Below, piece after piece: positions 1-11,968 of a stretch of DNA of 64,000 nucleotides; the stretch's first letter is position 1, and each line of letters starts with the position of its first letter. Source of the DNA: Diphasiastrum complanatum (taxonomy: Eukaryota > Streptophyta > Lycopodiopsida > Lycopodiales > Lycopodiaceae); contig CM055109.1 of the NCBI GenBank assembly GCA_029204225.1, positions 38,042,991-38,106,990 of the forward strand, in the 5' to 3' direction. The notes beneath the pieces are model-generated. The model was not told the DNA's origin. It saw only the letters and a list, made by a program, of their open reading frames with translations, and did no database searches. The translations under genes and the position numbers were made by a program.

Positions 1-1320
1 TGGCTTACTGATAAAAGGCAGATCTTGTACTAGTCCTCGAGTAGACATTTGTTGAATACTGTTGAAATTAAGATGGCCAAGTCTAAAATGCCATAGCATA
101 TCATCTGATTCAGAAGGGGCTGTGTGAAGAGCTTGACTGTTAGAAGAGTAGCAATGACTGAGTTTGTAAAGATAGCTGCTTCTTCATCTGTAGGCTAGAA
201 CTTTTCGAGATTGGCAGCAACTTGACTTCACCTCTTTTGAGTTTAACTCTAACTGTTCCTTCACCTTCGATTGAATGTGATGAGTTGTCTCCAAGTTGCA
301 CAACTCGAGGGTGGATGAATGACTTATAGTCTTTGAACCAAGCGCGATGGTGAGTCATGTGTTGAGTTGTTTCGGATGATAGATACCAAGAATCGATCTT
401 CTGTTGTTCTCCTACTTTGGTCATGAAAGCTGCTTCATCTTCTTCTTGTTGCTGATTTGAGTGACTGGTTCTAGCACTATGTCCTTGTTGTTAGAACTGC
501 TTCTCTTTTTGTTGTATTTCAAATTTTGACAGTCCTTAATTTCGTGGCCAGCCCTCTTACAGTATCTACAGAAGAGTTTCTGCACTGGTTGAAATGATGA
601 AGAGCCTGAATTCGATCCTGAACCGAAATTTGGTCCAAACTACATGTTGCTCTTCTTGTCAATATAACCTGACTTTGTAGATCTCTTGGATCTAAGCTTT
701 TGATTTTTTGAATATAGAGCTTGAGGATCCGAGCCTAAGCTTGAGTAGGATGCTAATCTTCTAATCTCTTCTTGTAGGAGCAGCAAAATTACTCTTGACA
801 TAGTGAGGTGCTCCTGGGTAGAAATTGCCACTACCCAATTTTCGTAGGCTTTAGGTAGACTCGATAATAGAGTTCTGAGTGCATCGGAATCTTCTATGAC
901 TGGGCCAGTTGCAATCATCTGCTCCACAAGATATTTGAATGTGTTGAAATGACTCGAAACACTTTCTGCGTCAAACATCCTTAGGGTGAAGAATTTCTTC
1001 CTCAAGTGTAACTTAGAAGTAACATCCCTGATATCATAGAGGGTTGCTAGGATGTATCATGCGTCCTTAGCCATCTGAGCAGCACGTATATGGCTGACCT
1101 GAGTATCCTTAATGTTGAGGGTGATCTTGGCAAATGCTTTGCCATCTCTCAATCTCCACTTGGTAATGATGGCTGCATCTCCTTCTGGTTTGAGCTTTGT
1201 GCCATCAATGATGTCCCACAATTTTTTGGCTAGAAGTATAATCTTCATCTTGAATTTTCAGAGATGGTAGTTATCTCCATCGAGCTTGTCAATGAGAGAT
1301 GAACTAGATGATGGATCCAT
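1..1320 (-). pseudogene. copia family F1 gag-protease remnant
   Basis: Reading leftward from an ATG at 1320 (MDPS...), broken pieces of a Ty1/copia polyprotein are seen: the gag start with KLDGDNYH (stop codon just before KFKMK), gag body with WDIIDGT and HIRAAQ near 1057-1248, a second gag block at 640-1005 (FNTFKYLVEQM, LLSSLPKAYENW), a degenerate zinc-knuckle region near 540-600 and a protease relic at 140-424 where the usual DSGAT motif reads DSWYLSSETT. Several stops and frameshifts separate the blocks, so it cannot make a polyprotein. The element continues beyond the left edge; its 5' LTR is the next feature to the right. F2 at 4159-5107 is a second copy of the same region and shares the MDPS start and gag blocks, which supports the assignment. 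Confidence 0.85.
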
Positions 1321-1451
1321 TCTGGTTGATCGAAATCGTTGGTAGAAACAATGATTGTCGAAATACTGCTGGCTGCGCGTTTGCTAGAAAGATGTTTTGG
1401 TAGAAACAAGACTAATAATCCGTAGTAGAAATGCTAATTACTGAAGTTCCC

Positions 1452-1463
1452 GCTCTGATACCA
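1452..1463 (-). promoter_or_regulatory. primer-binding site of copia F1 (tRNA-iMet)
   Basis: Exact complement of TGGTATCAGAGC, the plant copia minus-strand primer site that pairs with the 3' end of initiator-Met tRNA. It abuts the end of the F1 5' LTR with no spacer. Confidence 0.9.
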
Positions 1464-2230
1464 TGTCGTAAAACATGGGGATGACCGACAGCAGAAGCTC
1501 GAAGCTTTGAGCATAGGTGTGTAGGAACAGAAACGCAACAGCTAGCAACAAAAATATTCAAGAAGAATGATTCATACAGAATTGCGCAAATGAACATTAC
1601 AATAGGCACTCTGATTAATATCAATAGTGAGTACAATGGCTTGAAGTAAAAACTTCCGCTTGATGAGCGTCATAACGCTAGCTATAGAAGAATTCTGATT
1701 GTGTTAAGACAACACTTTGATTAACTCATACATAGCTTGATTCAGCTAGTATATATTTACAAGTCTCTTCAAAAATATCTTACGAGCATTGAATGATATT
1801 TACACCAGCCTTTATATATGTACAAATTTGGTAACCACCCTTCGGATATTTGGTTGTCCAGCTGTTATTAGGGTTGATGATAAGTTGGCGACGTCGGTCC
1901 CCCACTATTGGAAAACCCCAAAAATCGCGAAGGTTCCCTTAGACTGAAAGTATGTAAATGTCAAAGGTGCCTCTAGAGCGAAGGCAAGGAAAAATGCGAA
2001 AAAGATGAAGGTGGGCCTGAAATGGATTCTAAGGCATTCTAGCCACTAAGTTGTTTTTTCCGCAAAGGTGCAAAAAATGCGAAAAGGTGAAGATGCCTAA
2101 AAAAAATGATTGAGGCACAAAAATCTCAAAGGTCAACAATGCTGAGGTCCGAAATATGTAGTCGGCCTTCAGTTTTCAGAATACTCATTATTTGAACGAT
2201 TTGTTAAGGCTGAGCGTAAGAAATCTAACA
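1464..2230 (-). mobile_element. 5' LTR of copia F1
   Basis: In minus orientation the 767-bp LTR starts TGTTAGATTTCTTA and ends TTTACGACA, directly followed by the primer site, so it has canonical TG...CA ends. Parts of the same LTR recur at 3349-4015 (F2), 37628-37762 (F3) and 38226-38693 (F4). The U3 part is rich in variants of the words CCTTCGC and TTTTTCGCA. The bases just outside are AGAAT; the partner LTR lies beyond the window, so the target duplication cannot be tested. Confidence 0.85.
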
Positions 2231-3041
<811 letters not shown>

Positions 3042-3348
3042 CCCGTTATTTTTTGTTTGAAATCGCTAGTATGTAAGGAGTGTTTCGCTTAAGCAGTTGG
3101 AGATGGGTAGCACGCAGGAGATGACTTCGCCTCACATTCAGGTATGAAGCTTTATGAAGTTACACCAACATGAATGGTAGTCTCACTCAACACTACAATA
3201 CAGTTCATGCACACATGATGGACTTCAAGAGTTGCTAAAAGTGATTGTTTTATAAGTTATGTTCCTAAAAGTGCTTACGTTTTATGCTTTGAAATTTATA
3301 AGGATTGGTCTACAATACCAATAGCGAGGTTTAGAATTATTAAAGCTT
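3042..3348 (+). repeat. block Q1, likely 5' part of Mutator-like element G1
   Basis: About 300 bp that is the reverse complement, with few changes, of 35091-35399 (Q2). Both copies keep a 13-codon open stretch starting MGSTQEM (ATG at 3103 here) followed by a GTATGA splice-donor-like sequence. In the second locus the block lies roughly 0.9 kb upstream of Mutator-like copy G2 on the same strand, so I infer that Q is the first exon and promoter side of the transposase gene. Here copia F2 separates Q1 from G1. No terminal inverted repeat was identified. Confidence 0.6.
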
Positions 3349-4015
3349 CATTTTTGTGCCTCAATCCTTTTTTTTAGGCATCTTCACCCTTTTCGCATTT
3401 TTCGCACCGTCGAGAAAAAAGCAACATAGTGGCCAGAATGCCTTAGAATCCATTTCAGGCCCACCTTCACCTTTTTCGCATTTTTCCCTGCCTTCGCTCT
3501 AGAGGCACCTTCGAGATCTACATACTTTCAGTCTAAGGGCGCCTTCGGGTTTTTCCAATAGTGGGGAACTGACGTCGTCAACTTATCATCAACCCTAAAA
3601 ACAGCTGGACAACCAAATATCCCAAGGGCAGTTACCAACTTTGTACATATACCAAGGCTGGCATAAATAGCATTCAATGCTCGTAAGATATTTTTGAAGA
3701 CACTTGTAAATATATACTAGCTGAATCAAGCTATGTATGAGTTAATCAAAGTGTTGTCTTAACACAATCAGAGTTCTTCTGTAGCCAGCGTTATGACGCT
3801 CAACAAGCTGAAGTTATTACTTTAAGTCATTGTACTCACTCTTGATATTAATCTAAGTACAATTTTTGTCCCACTATTGTATTGTAAAATTGCGCAATTC
3901 TGTATGAATCATTCTTCTTGAATATTTTTGTTGCTAACTGTTGTGTTTCCGTTCCTACATGCCTATGCTCAAAGCTTCGAGCTTCCACTGTCGGTCATCC
4001 CCACGTTTTACGAGA
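3349..4015 (+). mobile_element. truncated 5' LTR of copia F2
   Basis: Matches the 3' four-fifths of the F1 LTR, beginning inside U3 at the TTTTTGTGCCTC word and ending CGTTTTACGAGA directly before a mutated primer site. The first roughly 110 bp of the LTR are absent and replaced by block Q1, so the left end was lost by deletion. Confidence 0.8.
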
Positions 4016-4027
4016 TGGTATTAGAGT
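4016..4027 (+). promoter_or_regulatory. decayed primer-binding site of F2
   Basis: TGGTATTAGAGT, two changes from the iMet primer site, immediately after the F2 LTR. Confidence 0.75.
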
Positions 4028-4158
4028 AAGAACTTCAATAATTTGCATTTCTACTGTAGATTATTTGTCTTGTTTCTACCAAAACATATTTCTAGCAAAC
4101 GCGCAGCCAACAATATTCTGACAATCATTGTTTCTACCAACAATCTCGTTCAATCAGA

Positions 4159-5107
4159 ATGGATCCATCATTTAGTTCATCTTTCATTGACAAACTCGAT
4201 GGAGATAACTACCATGTCTGAAAATTCAAAATGAAGCTTATACTTCTAGCCAAAGAACTGTGGGACATCATTGATGGCACAGAGCTCAAACCAGAAGGAG
4301 ATGCAGCCAGCATCCCCAAGTGGAGATTGAGAGATGGCAAAGCATTTGCCATGATCACCCTCAACATCAAGGATACTCAGATCAGCCATATACGTGCTGC
4401 TCAAACTGCTAAGGACGGATGATACATCCTAGCAACCCTCTATGATATCAAGGATGTTACTTCTAAGTTACACTTGAGGAAGAAATTCTTCACCCTGAGG
4501 ATGTCTGACACATAGTTTCGAGTCATCTCAACACGTTCAAAAATCTGTGGAGCAGATGACTGCAACTGGCCCAGCCATAGAAGATTCCGATGCACTGATA
4601 ACTCTATTATCGAGTCTACCTAAAGTCTACAAAAATTGGGTAATGGCAATTTCTACCCAGGAGCACCTCACTCTGTCAAGAGTAATTTCGTTGCTCCCAC
4701 AAGAAGAGATCAAAAGATCAGCATCATACTCAAGCTCAGGTCGTATCCTCAAGCTCTATATTCAAAAAATCAAAAGTTAGATCCAAGAGATCTACAAAGT
4801 CAGGTTATATTGACAAGAAGAGCAACATGCAGTCTGGACCAAATTCCGGTTCAGGATCAAATTCAAGCTCTTCATCATTCCAACCAGTGCAGAAACTCTT
4901 CTATAGATACTATAAGATGGCTGGCCACGAAACTGCCGATTTTTGGAATACAACAACAAAAAAAGAAGTATTTCCAACAACAAGGACATAGTGCTAGAAC
5001 CAGTTACTCAAATCAGCAACAAGAAGAAGATGAAGCAGCTTTCATGACCAAAGTAGGAGAACAACAAGATATCGATTCTTGGTATCTATCTTCCGGAGCA
5101 ACTCAAT
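4159..5107 (+). pseudogene. copia F2 gag-protease remnant
   Basis: Starts at ATG 4159 (MDPSFSSSF) and reads KLDGDNYHV, stop, KFKMK, then WDIIDGTELKPEGD up to a TGA at 4420. Later blocks at 4547-4780 and 4636-5107 cover the rest of gag, the degraded zinc-knuckle region near 4890-4950 and the protease start (DSWYLSSGAT at about 5070). The second His/Cys residues of the knuckle and the protease DSG motif are not intact. At 5107 the protease stops and sequence jumps to reverse transcriptase, so integrase and most of RT are deleted. Confidence 0.85.
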
Positions 5108-5190
5108 ACATCGCCTACTCTTCTCCTTTGCAGCCGTAGCAGATCTTGAAATCCACCAGATGGATGTCCAGACTGCTTTCCTCAATGAAA
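5108..5190 (+). pseudogene. sliver of F2 reverse transcriptase
   Basis: About 80 bp matching F3 at 36316-36400 (frame LLLSFAAVADLE-HQMDVQTAFLN, the classic copia RT motif). It joins protease on the left and Mutator-like sequence on the right, so two deletions bracket it. Confidence 0.8.
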
Positions 5191-6113
5191 CTACCATTCA
5201 ATATCTCAAGCTTCAACGAGCACTCCAATGATGGTTTCTTGTGGTCTCATTCGGAATTCATCCAGCCAAAACATTTGTTGTGGTCCTAGGTTGCCACTCC
5301 TCCATATGTCATTCGAAGGTCAAGCACCCAAGACAATCAAGCATTAGTTGCATTGTCGACATTTGATTTAGTCAATAAATTATTAACAAACAGCAAATTG
5401 CGCAAGCTAGCTGATGGAGTAAAGGCCATCAAGCTAGTGACTGACATTCCTGCCAGGTTTGATGGCGATTCTATTTTTGAATTGCCAAGTGTTTAAAAAA
5501 AAAGCAACTCGATGTCTGGAATGGAACAGAGTAGGGATGGTCATCCATTGATTCGTTACGTTACAACATTCACTTCTGGTTTTGCAAGAAATGTCAGAAT
5601 GTCCTATTGTGGGGATTCTTTTGTTTGCATGAATGAGATGTGCGATAGTCTAAAGTCGTTTCGGACATGCAAACACTACCAAACGGAGAGGAAGATTTTG
5701 TGTGCGATGCCCTTTGGGCCCTATTGAGCAAATTTATGGTGGCTTTTCTTGTTATCATTGTGGTGTTAGACCTGCATGCATTGATACATGTCCTGCAAAA
5801 ATATATTACGTGATTCCACATTATATTAGATACACAAGGCTGGTCATTCACCTAGGAAAACATAGTCATGATGTTGTTGACGAAGAATCTTTGCAGACAT
5901 AGAATATTGTACAAATTCTCGTAAAAGAACAAATTGGCAAAATACCAGGTGCGGGACAGAAGAAGATAGAGAAGGAGGTCGCCAAGGAATTGATAATGAA
6001 TGGCTTGCTTCCTGCATATGACTCCGGGTTAGAAAAAATAAACATAGAGCAATTTTCATCTATATTGGACCGGTTGCAACCCTTGACGAATCAAAGAAGG
6101 CCTTGCATAGTTG

Positions 6114-6209
6114 CTGGTTGATTTCTATTTTTTCTATGCAGTCTTTTTGCCTATAGTTTGTTTGTGTTGTATTGCTCACAAATATTGTTTTGAACTAATC
6201 TTCTGCAGG
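6114..6209 (+). other. putative intron 1 within G1 body
   Basis: Begins GTTGAT and ends with a pyrimidine-rich stretch and CTGCAG. The equivalent place in G2 (about 33361-33459) carries the same diverged AT-rich filler while the flanking protein-like sequence is better conserved, as expected for an intron. Confidence 0.6.
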
Positions 6210-6511
6210 TTGAAAAAGTGGATAGACGAATTTAGAACTGACAATCAACCATGTGTGGATTCAGTTGATTCTATTCCAAAACTAAAGGAGAAGTGTCAGT
6301 ACGATTACTTTCAAGGATCTTTCCTGGACAAGTTTCGGATATGGAAAATGAAAGATGTTATATTTTTTAAATGTTCATTGTTGGGTCGGCTTCAGGTTTT
6401 AGTATAGCTAAACAAATGTAGAGAGGTGGTGAATTGGAACAGTCTTAGGTGTGTTTCGACCACGTCAAAAGAATACATGGATGGACTACAATGGCCACCC
6501 ATGTTTATGAC

Positions 6512-6601
6512 CCAAGGTGCGTATTATGCCAATTGAGCATTACAATTCAAAACTTTATATGATAAGATTCACTTTTGAACATTGTGTTTTTCTTCCTTGC
6601 A
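6512..6601 (+). other. putative intron 2 within G1 body
   Basis: GTGCGT donor, T-rich tail and TTGCAG acceptor; the open protein-like reading (WPPMFMTQ / FTEFADD) continues across it. Copy G2 has the same interval at about 32990-33060. Confidence 0.6.
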
Positions 6602-7040
6602 GTTTACAGAGTTTGCAGATGATACCAGTATGTGAGATGAAGGTTGAAGACACTAAAGCGCAAGTAAAATTTTGGGAGATGTTAAACGATGTAATGAGAA
6701 AACATGGTTTGGATGAAGTGCAATTTTGAGGATTTATGGCAGATGAAGCTGGGATGAATTGGGTTGTTGTTAGGAGGATATATGGTGATGGAGACAATGC
6801 ATATATGGAGGGATGAGAGAGATCTTGTCTATTCCATTATAGTGTAAGATATGCGAGGCAAACATATGTTGCTATGCGAAGACTGGAGACTTGTAGGTGA
6901 TACCACAGATGCCAATGCAAAATACGATATCGTGCGAGAGTTTTGGAACAAGAGCTGTGTATTCTGGTTAGATACCTGCTTTGCCAGCATGGGTACCTTG
7001 GTGGCACGTTAGATACTTTCATTGGGAAAGATACATGAAT

Positions 7041-7777
7041 TTGGTGAGAATCCCTGTTATTATAAGCTTTGGTTGATGTATTTCTTATTTAGGTACAGTT
7101 TGCATCAATCTTAGAATTGTGAGATTGACTGGTAGGTGATTGAGGAACTGGCATTGCACATGTTCCTACTGTGAATTTATCTGAGTCTAAATATGGTTGT
7201 TGTCTTGCGGCTAAGACAGTTCGTTCGCAGCTGTCTCTTTATGAAGCATGTATGGGTGATATGGTGAATGCCATTTTGCAAAGTGCAAGATGTGCTTCAT
7301 ATATCAAAGGCAGACATATTGGAATGGGGCCTAGTTTATAAAAATTAATCACCAGGGTATCGTCCAAAAAAGCATCTACCATGTAGGGACAACCTTTTGT
7401 CAATTTTGTACTCCACTTCATCAACCTTAAGCGGAAATGAACAGAGTGTTCCGAGAAAACGTCATGTTTCAGATTGGGCAAATGATGACATTAATGTTTC
7501 CCATAGACCATATTCATGTGCCTATACACTCCACTACTCAGGTGGAAGTGCCTCATCGTGAACGAATCGTCAAACACCTACAATTATCAAGAAATGTTGT
7601 GGAGAGGGATCTTCACAAGACCATGTGGGCAATCTCGCAGATTCCAAAATGCAGCAAGATAATTTGCATAGGAATGGTGGACAGTAGAAAGAAATGTTGT
7701 TAAAATCGAAAAACAATCCATATTGATTTCTTGGCTTGCTACAAATGTTGTACCATGCAAGTATGTAGCTCATTAAT
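7041..7777 (+). pseudogene. G1 transposase, decayed middle part
   Basis: After a GTGAGA donor at 7041 a further exon-like block (SQLSLYEACMGDMVNAILQS, about 7225-7290) and fragments to about 7760 are seen in shifting frames. No recognised motif; assignment is by position between the two conserved ends of the transposase. Confidence 0.4.
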
Positions 7778-8432
7778 GAAAAATGCCAAGTTTGGCCTAC
7801 ATAGAACTCGAGCTACATGGTTATGTATTATCTAGTTTGATAAATGCAACTTGCATATAGTTTGTAGACATAGAATTAGCATGATTATGCTTGTAGAAAC
7901 TCATAACAACTCACATCCATTAATTGTAAGTGATCCATAGTGACATGCAAGGCATGCACAAAGTTTAATGGACACATGCATGATGATTTGGACATTTCTA
8001 GTTAGAACTAGTACACTTCTAAAAATTTGGTAGAATTTCATGCATGACAAGTGACAAATGTCACGTAGACTCTAGATGTCACTTTAGATGTCATTTTGAA
8101 AAGGATAGATATGGTTCTACCTCGAGCTACCTCAATCTCCATAAATATGTGTAGCTCTCCACATAATCAGTAATGAAGAACCAAAGTTTTGTAGCTATCT
8201 CATGCCATTTTGGATCTAAACAAATATTGCTTGTTATCTCTCTAGCTCTCTCTCTCTCTAACTCGTGTTGAGGCTAATGCTCATACATTAAAATCTTGTA
8301 ATTTAATTCATTATTTGATTCATTGCTATTATATTCTGTGGATTAGCATGCTAGATTGTGGATTAGCCATTTCTTCTGAACTAGATTTTGTTGATCAATC
8401 TAGAACCAATCACAAAGCTTAATTAAGAGCAG
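7778..8432. other. possible LTR-like insertion inside G1
   Basis: About 650 bp of AT-rich non-coding DNA splitting the transposase remains. It carries a TATA-like CATAAATATG near 8140, a CT-rich stretch near 8240 and a T-rich tail, a layout common in LTRs. I found no matching partner and no target duplication, so this is weak. Confidence 0.25.
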
Positions 8433-9149
8433 TCACCCTTGTGGACATTCCCCACACATGTGAGTTCTGGAAATTTTGTCAATGTGGTGACTTACTTGCA
8501 TATGGAAGAACTGCAGAAACAGTCATTGCTCCTAGTTTTTTTGGTAGGCGTTGACATAGTGGTGGCAAAACAATGCAGTTTATGTGCTTTTTCCCATCAG
8601 ATGTTACCGAGTCACACTTGGCAGCCAAGCAGCACCACTGTTGAAGAACGAAGGTAAATGGTGTGTGAGTATTGGAACATCTCTTAACCAAGAGGAGGTC
8701 GATGTTCTCAACAAAGGTGGGTACATGTTGGAAAGCATGGAGGTTGATTTTATTGGGTCTTCAGTTCCAGTGCATGGGCAAGCAACATGCCCATCAATGG
8801 GAGAATTTGCCACTCCTCAAAAAGGAAATACAAGGAGAAGGAACTCCATTTTGGTTGCTGCAAAGGAAAGATTACTAGAGGAATCGAGATGAGGAATTGC
8901 ATTGTCAAGGAGGAAGTGACAATAAAATATAGAGAAGTTTATTTCCATGTTATGAGTTTTGCAACAAATCTAAATGGAAATACATACATAGTTATGATCC
9001 AAGAATCTCCACAATGCACTTGTGAATATTTCATTAGAAGCAAATCCAAAGGAAAGCTCACACTGTGCAAGCACATGTACTTTGTATACATAGTTGTGTT
9101 AGGGATGGACATTGATCATAACATGGTTATGCACACCAACCTTACCTAA
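8433..9149 (+). pseudogene. G1 transposase C-terminal part with SWIM zinc finger
   Basis: Overlapping frames give WCVSIGTSLNQEEVDVLNKGGYM (8660-8730) and then CTCEYFIRSKSKGKLTLCKHM at about 9020-9080. The CxC...CxH pattern is a SWIM finger, which sits near the C terminus of plant Mutator-like and FAR1-type transposases. A TAA at 9149 closes this last open stretch. G2 lacks this half. Confidence 0.7.
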
Positions 9150-10210
9150 GTGTTTCTGAATTGTTTGAAATACTTTCTAGGGAGAGAAATGCTACGCAAT
9201 TGTGATACGCTCTAGTGCCCTTTATCAAGTCTCATGCATATGTTTTAGAGGATTGTAGTGGGTGTATGTCAAGCTTGTATAGCAATACGCAGTTTTGTTT
9301 ACTCCAATTGGATCTTTTATGTTGAGGTTTTTTGAGTTTCAGTTTTGAAATATCTTATTTCTATTTTCAAAGTTTTGTCACATTGTGAATTAAATCAGAG
9401 AGAGAATGTACTTGCACTGATGTTGGTTACAATTTGGATTAAGTTGTGTTAAACACATAACATGGCTTTGTATTGGAGTATCTTGTGTTGTTTCACTAAA
9501 AACATGTTCTTGGATTGGAGATCGGCACATATATTCAAACTATGAATGTGGATAACTAATGTAGTGATGGTGTGTTCAAAGCGTGATGGCACACCAAGTG
9601 CCATCAACTTTTGGATGCTTGATAAGATAAAAACTCGCCAAACCTCACAGAATAATTACCCGCAAAATGCCAAGGCCCCAGAAGTTACGCTGCATCAAGG
9701 CCGTAAGCATTTGTGTTGTTTGTGCTCCATATTGAGCAAACGCTCTTATGTCAAGCCTTGACTAACTGTAAAATGTCAACACCACCTTTTGTCCTATTTG
9801 TGACTTATCTCGATATGTGTGTGTTGTGATTGATTGCACTTTCCTAATGACTTGCCTCACTTTGCTCACTCAGTCTAATCGAATCACAGACGTCTTCGAC
9901 TCCTTAGAATTCGATCAAACGATGGTTGTCTTTGACGCCTGAGGAACAAATGCTATCTTTCTACACTACTACATCAAATTCTGAATCAAACTTCACTTTT
10001 AGACTGGACACTAGTAATTGCACATGTTGTCTATCCTTTTCGGTGACTATACTCGAATCATGTGATTCGTTCGGGTATGCAATTATTTCTAGCGGTCCTT
10101 AACGCATGAGCTGTGACTCGATTCGGTTAGGCTTAGGGTAGGTTAGGTTAAGTTTAGGTCAAGTCTAGGCTAGGGTTAAAAAGGTAGGGGTAGGTTTTTT
10201 TTTTAAATAT
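9150..10210. other. non-coding flank downstream of G1
   Basis: No gene recognised. It contains a small perfect hairpin around 9586-9604 (ATGGCAC-5 nt-GTGCCAT), several GACTCG/GATTCG words between 9880 and 10120, and a degenerate run of TTAGG-like words at 10125-10190 (not a true telomere repeat). Confidence 0.5.
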
Positions 10211-10959
10211 ATTTAATGAACTTCAAGATGAAAAAATTGAAAAAAAAATTAACAAAAAAGAAAAACTTCAAAAATGACAAGTTGAAGTGCTTCTCTCTCA
10301 CTTGTAAATTTTTTTTCCAAAATCTGGACAATTATGACCCATCTCCACTAATTTGATCATAACTTCCTCAATATTGATCCAAATCAAACAAACTCAGTAC
10401 CTCTGAAAAGTAACACCAAGATCTATCAGCCTATAGGATCAGATAAATGATTGAATGTGATTTGATAGGTCAAACTAACAACAGAGCAGGACTGAAAATT
10501 TTGAAGGAAGAAAACTAACAAAACTAGAGCTAGAAATCAAGAATCGTCACAGCCTTTTGGATACTAATCCAAATGACCTGCCAAATGGATCAAATCAAAG
10601 CTAAGACAACTCTCTAAAATCCTATGACAAGAAACTTCAAATAAAAACTAAGATCAAATTTGAAAAATTCAAATCAAGTGAAAGCAAAATTCTAGTCACC
10701 TATTTTGATAGCTTTTGGGAAAAGTGCAATAACTTTTGCATCTCTTATCCAAATGCCTTGAAAATTGGTGCAAATTAAAGCTAAAACAAAGTACAAGCCT
10801 ATTGAATCAAGTTAATAGTGAAAATCAAAATTGAATGCTGAAATTTGGTCTGACCTGAAAATTTCAAACTTAAACATTAGCAAAAAGAAAGCTACAAAAA
10901 CAATAAACTCATCAAATCTAATGGAATTCTCATAGAATCATGATGAATCATGGATCTAT
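10211..10959 (-). other. leader region of copia K with degenerate tandem repeats
   Basis: Lies between a minus-strand primer site and the flank, so it would be untranslated leader. Three loosely similar blocks of about 180-200 bp (near 10345, 10550 and 10735) share words such as TCCAAAT...CAAATCAAAGCTAA. No gag follows, so only LTR and leader survive. Confidence 0.4.
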
Positions 10960-10971
10960 GCTCTGATACCA
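10960..10971 (-). promoter_or_regulatory. primer-binding site of copia K (tRNA-iMet)
   Basis: Exact complement of TGGTATCAGAGC. In minus orientation the LTR lies to its right. Confidence 0.8.
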
Positions 10972-11468
10972 AGAAATTTCATGTGCCAAATCCCAAACTA
11001 ATAGCAATAACAATGAAGTAAAGCTAGAAGCAAGAAGATAACAAGACATTCATGATAGCATATCAATAGAAAGCTAGAAACATGGAGATCTCAATGGAAT
11101 CACATTATCAATGAAAGGAAGAGTACAAAGCAATGTAAATGGAGCATTGATTCATGTGGATAGGGCATATGAGACCTAGCAATGGAGATCCCTATGGCTC
11201 ACATTCACAAGGAAGCTAGAAGCTCCCACTTGCAAATGAGCCAAAAGATTCACAAAATGATGTCTCTTGCCTAGTTATAGACACTGTTCTTACTTAACTA
11301 AACATAACTATCTTGAGGGATAGTTAAGAACCGTAGGTTTTGATCCAACAAGCAAACATATTAAGTAAACTACAGGCCACACAAGATCTGATAGTTAAAA
11401 TGTTACAGAAAATGAAACAAGATCGGCAAGCTGACGAGGTGAAATGGAAAAGATTGTTTGCTAGCCTA
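10972..11468 (-). mobile_element. LTR of copia K (right end uncertain)
   Basis: Starts immediately beside the primer site; in minus orientation it ends GAAATTTCT rather than CA. It contains a perfect 8-bp stem (TAACTATC / GATAGTTA) near 11305-11326. The right end is set where a gypsy J LTR-like TGTTGGAGG begins at 11469, which is a guess. No coding part of K is present. Confidence 0.45.
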
Positions 11469-11640
11469 TGTTGGAGGGTTTGTGGATACCAAGGCAACCC
11501 TAACCCTAGTTAATAAGTTAGAGGGATTTGGCACCCTGCATGTGTGAGTCCAACCCGATGATCACATAGTTATTTGATTGATTAGTTAAAAGACAATAAA
11601 AGGACTTTAGGCCTTTTTGCGGGACTTTTAATGTTGCAGG
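11469..11640 (+). mobile_element. left piece of gypsy J 5' LTR
   Basis: A1 is flanked by the duplicated target GCAGG, so this DNA was contiguous with 16900-17621 before A1 inserted. The right piece ends at an Asp-tRNA primer site and is a gypsy LTR, hence this is its upstream part. The start at TGTTGGAGG (11469) is inferred from the TG terminus. Confidence 0.6.
11636..11640. repeat. left target-site duplication of A1 (GCAGG)
   Basis: Same five bases follow the other end of A1 at 16895-16899; five bases is the usual copia duplication. Confidence 0.9.
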
Positions 11641-11914
11641 AATTAGAATTTGCTTTGCACAGGAATACAAATCATGCTACACAGTAACACAGACAGAACA
11701 CACTCTCCTCAGCAAGCTCACATAGCAACTGTATTTCGCAAAATGAAATTACACTGTACATATAGTTGTTCACTCAGGCAACCCATGCATGACCTAGGTT
11801 GCCGTTGGCGGGACGCGTGTCCCGTCGACTTGCCTCGTAGCGAGGCCAACTGATCCTTATCCACTGATAGGACCCACAGTACAGTAACACAGTGATTCTG
11901 CTTTAATTCTAACT
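11641..11914 (-). mobile_element. 3' LTR of A1
   Basis: 274 bp; in minus orientation AGTTAGAATT...AATTCTAATT (the penultimate residues are AAGT in all other copies). Contains the GC-rich triple-hairpin segment at about 11778-11852. Confidence 0.95.
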
Positions 11915-11968
11915 CTCTCTCTTAAAGTAGAGTCTACTTTTTATACAGTCATATACATAGCTTTAAAG

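Larger units (their letters stand above)
5191..7040 (+). pseudogene. Mutator-like transposase G1, N-terminal part
   Basis: Parallels minus-strand copy G2 (34397-32802). In order: a Ser/Thr-rich start, FDLVNKL at about 5360, a conserved block with GYxRDGHP-like text (QSRDGHPLIRYV, 5525-5570), a Cys/His cluster YHCGVRPACIDTCPAK...HLGKHSHD at about 5750-5880 that looks like a WRKY-GCM1/FLYWCH-type finger, a putative intron 6114-6209, then KKWIDEFRTDNQPC, a second putative intron 6512-6601, and FMADEAGMNWVVVRRIYGDGD near 6730-6790, a segment of the type seen in plant Mutator-like transposases. Stops and frameshifts (for example around 5496 and 5727) show it is dead. The family assignment rests on the Cys/His finger, this segment and the SWIM finger downstream; naming as a MULE is inference. 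Confidence 0.65.

Noticed and set aside
7778-8432. Firm call of a solo LTR
   Set aside because: No matching second copy, no target duplication and no clear terminal bases.
10125-10190. Run of TTAGG-like words resembling telomere repeats
   Set aside because: Irregular spacing and sequence, not TTTAGGG arrays.
11650-11853. 67-codon open frame, also seen at 16630 and 29961
   Set aside because: Lies wholly within family A LTRs on the antisense strand; conserved because the LTR is repeated, not because it codes.
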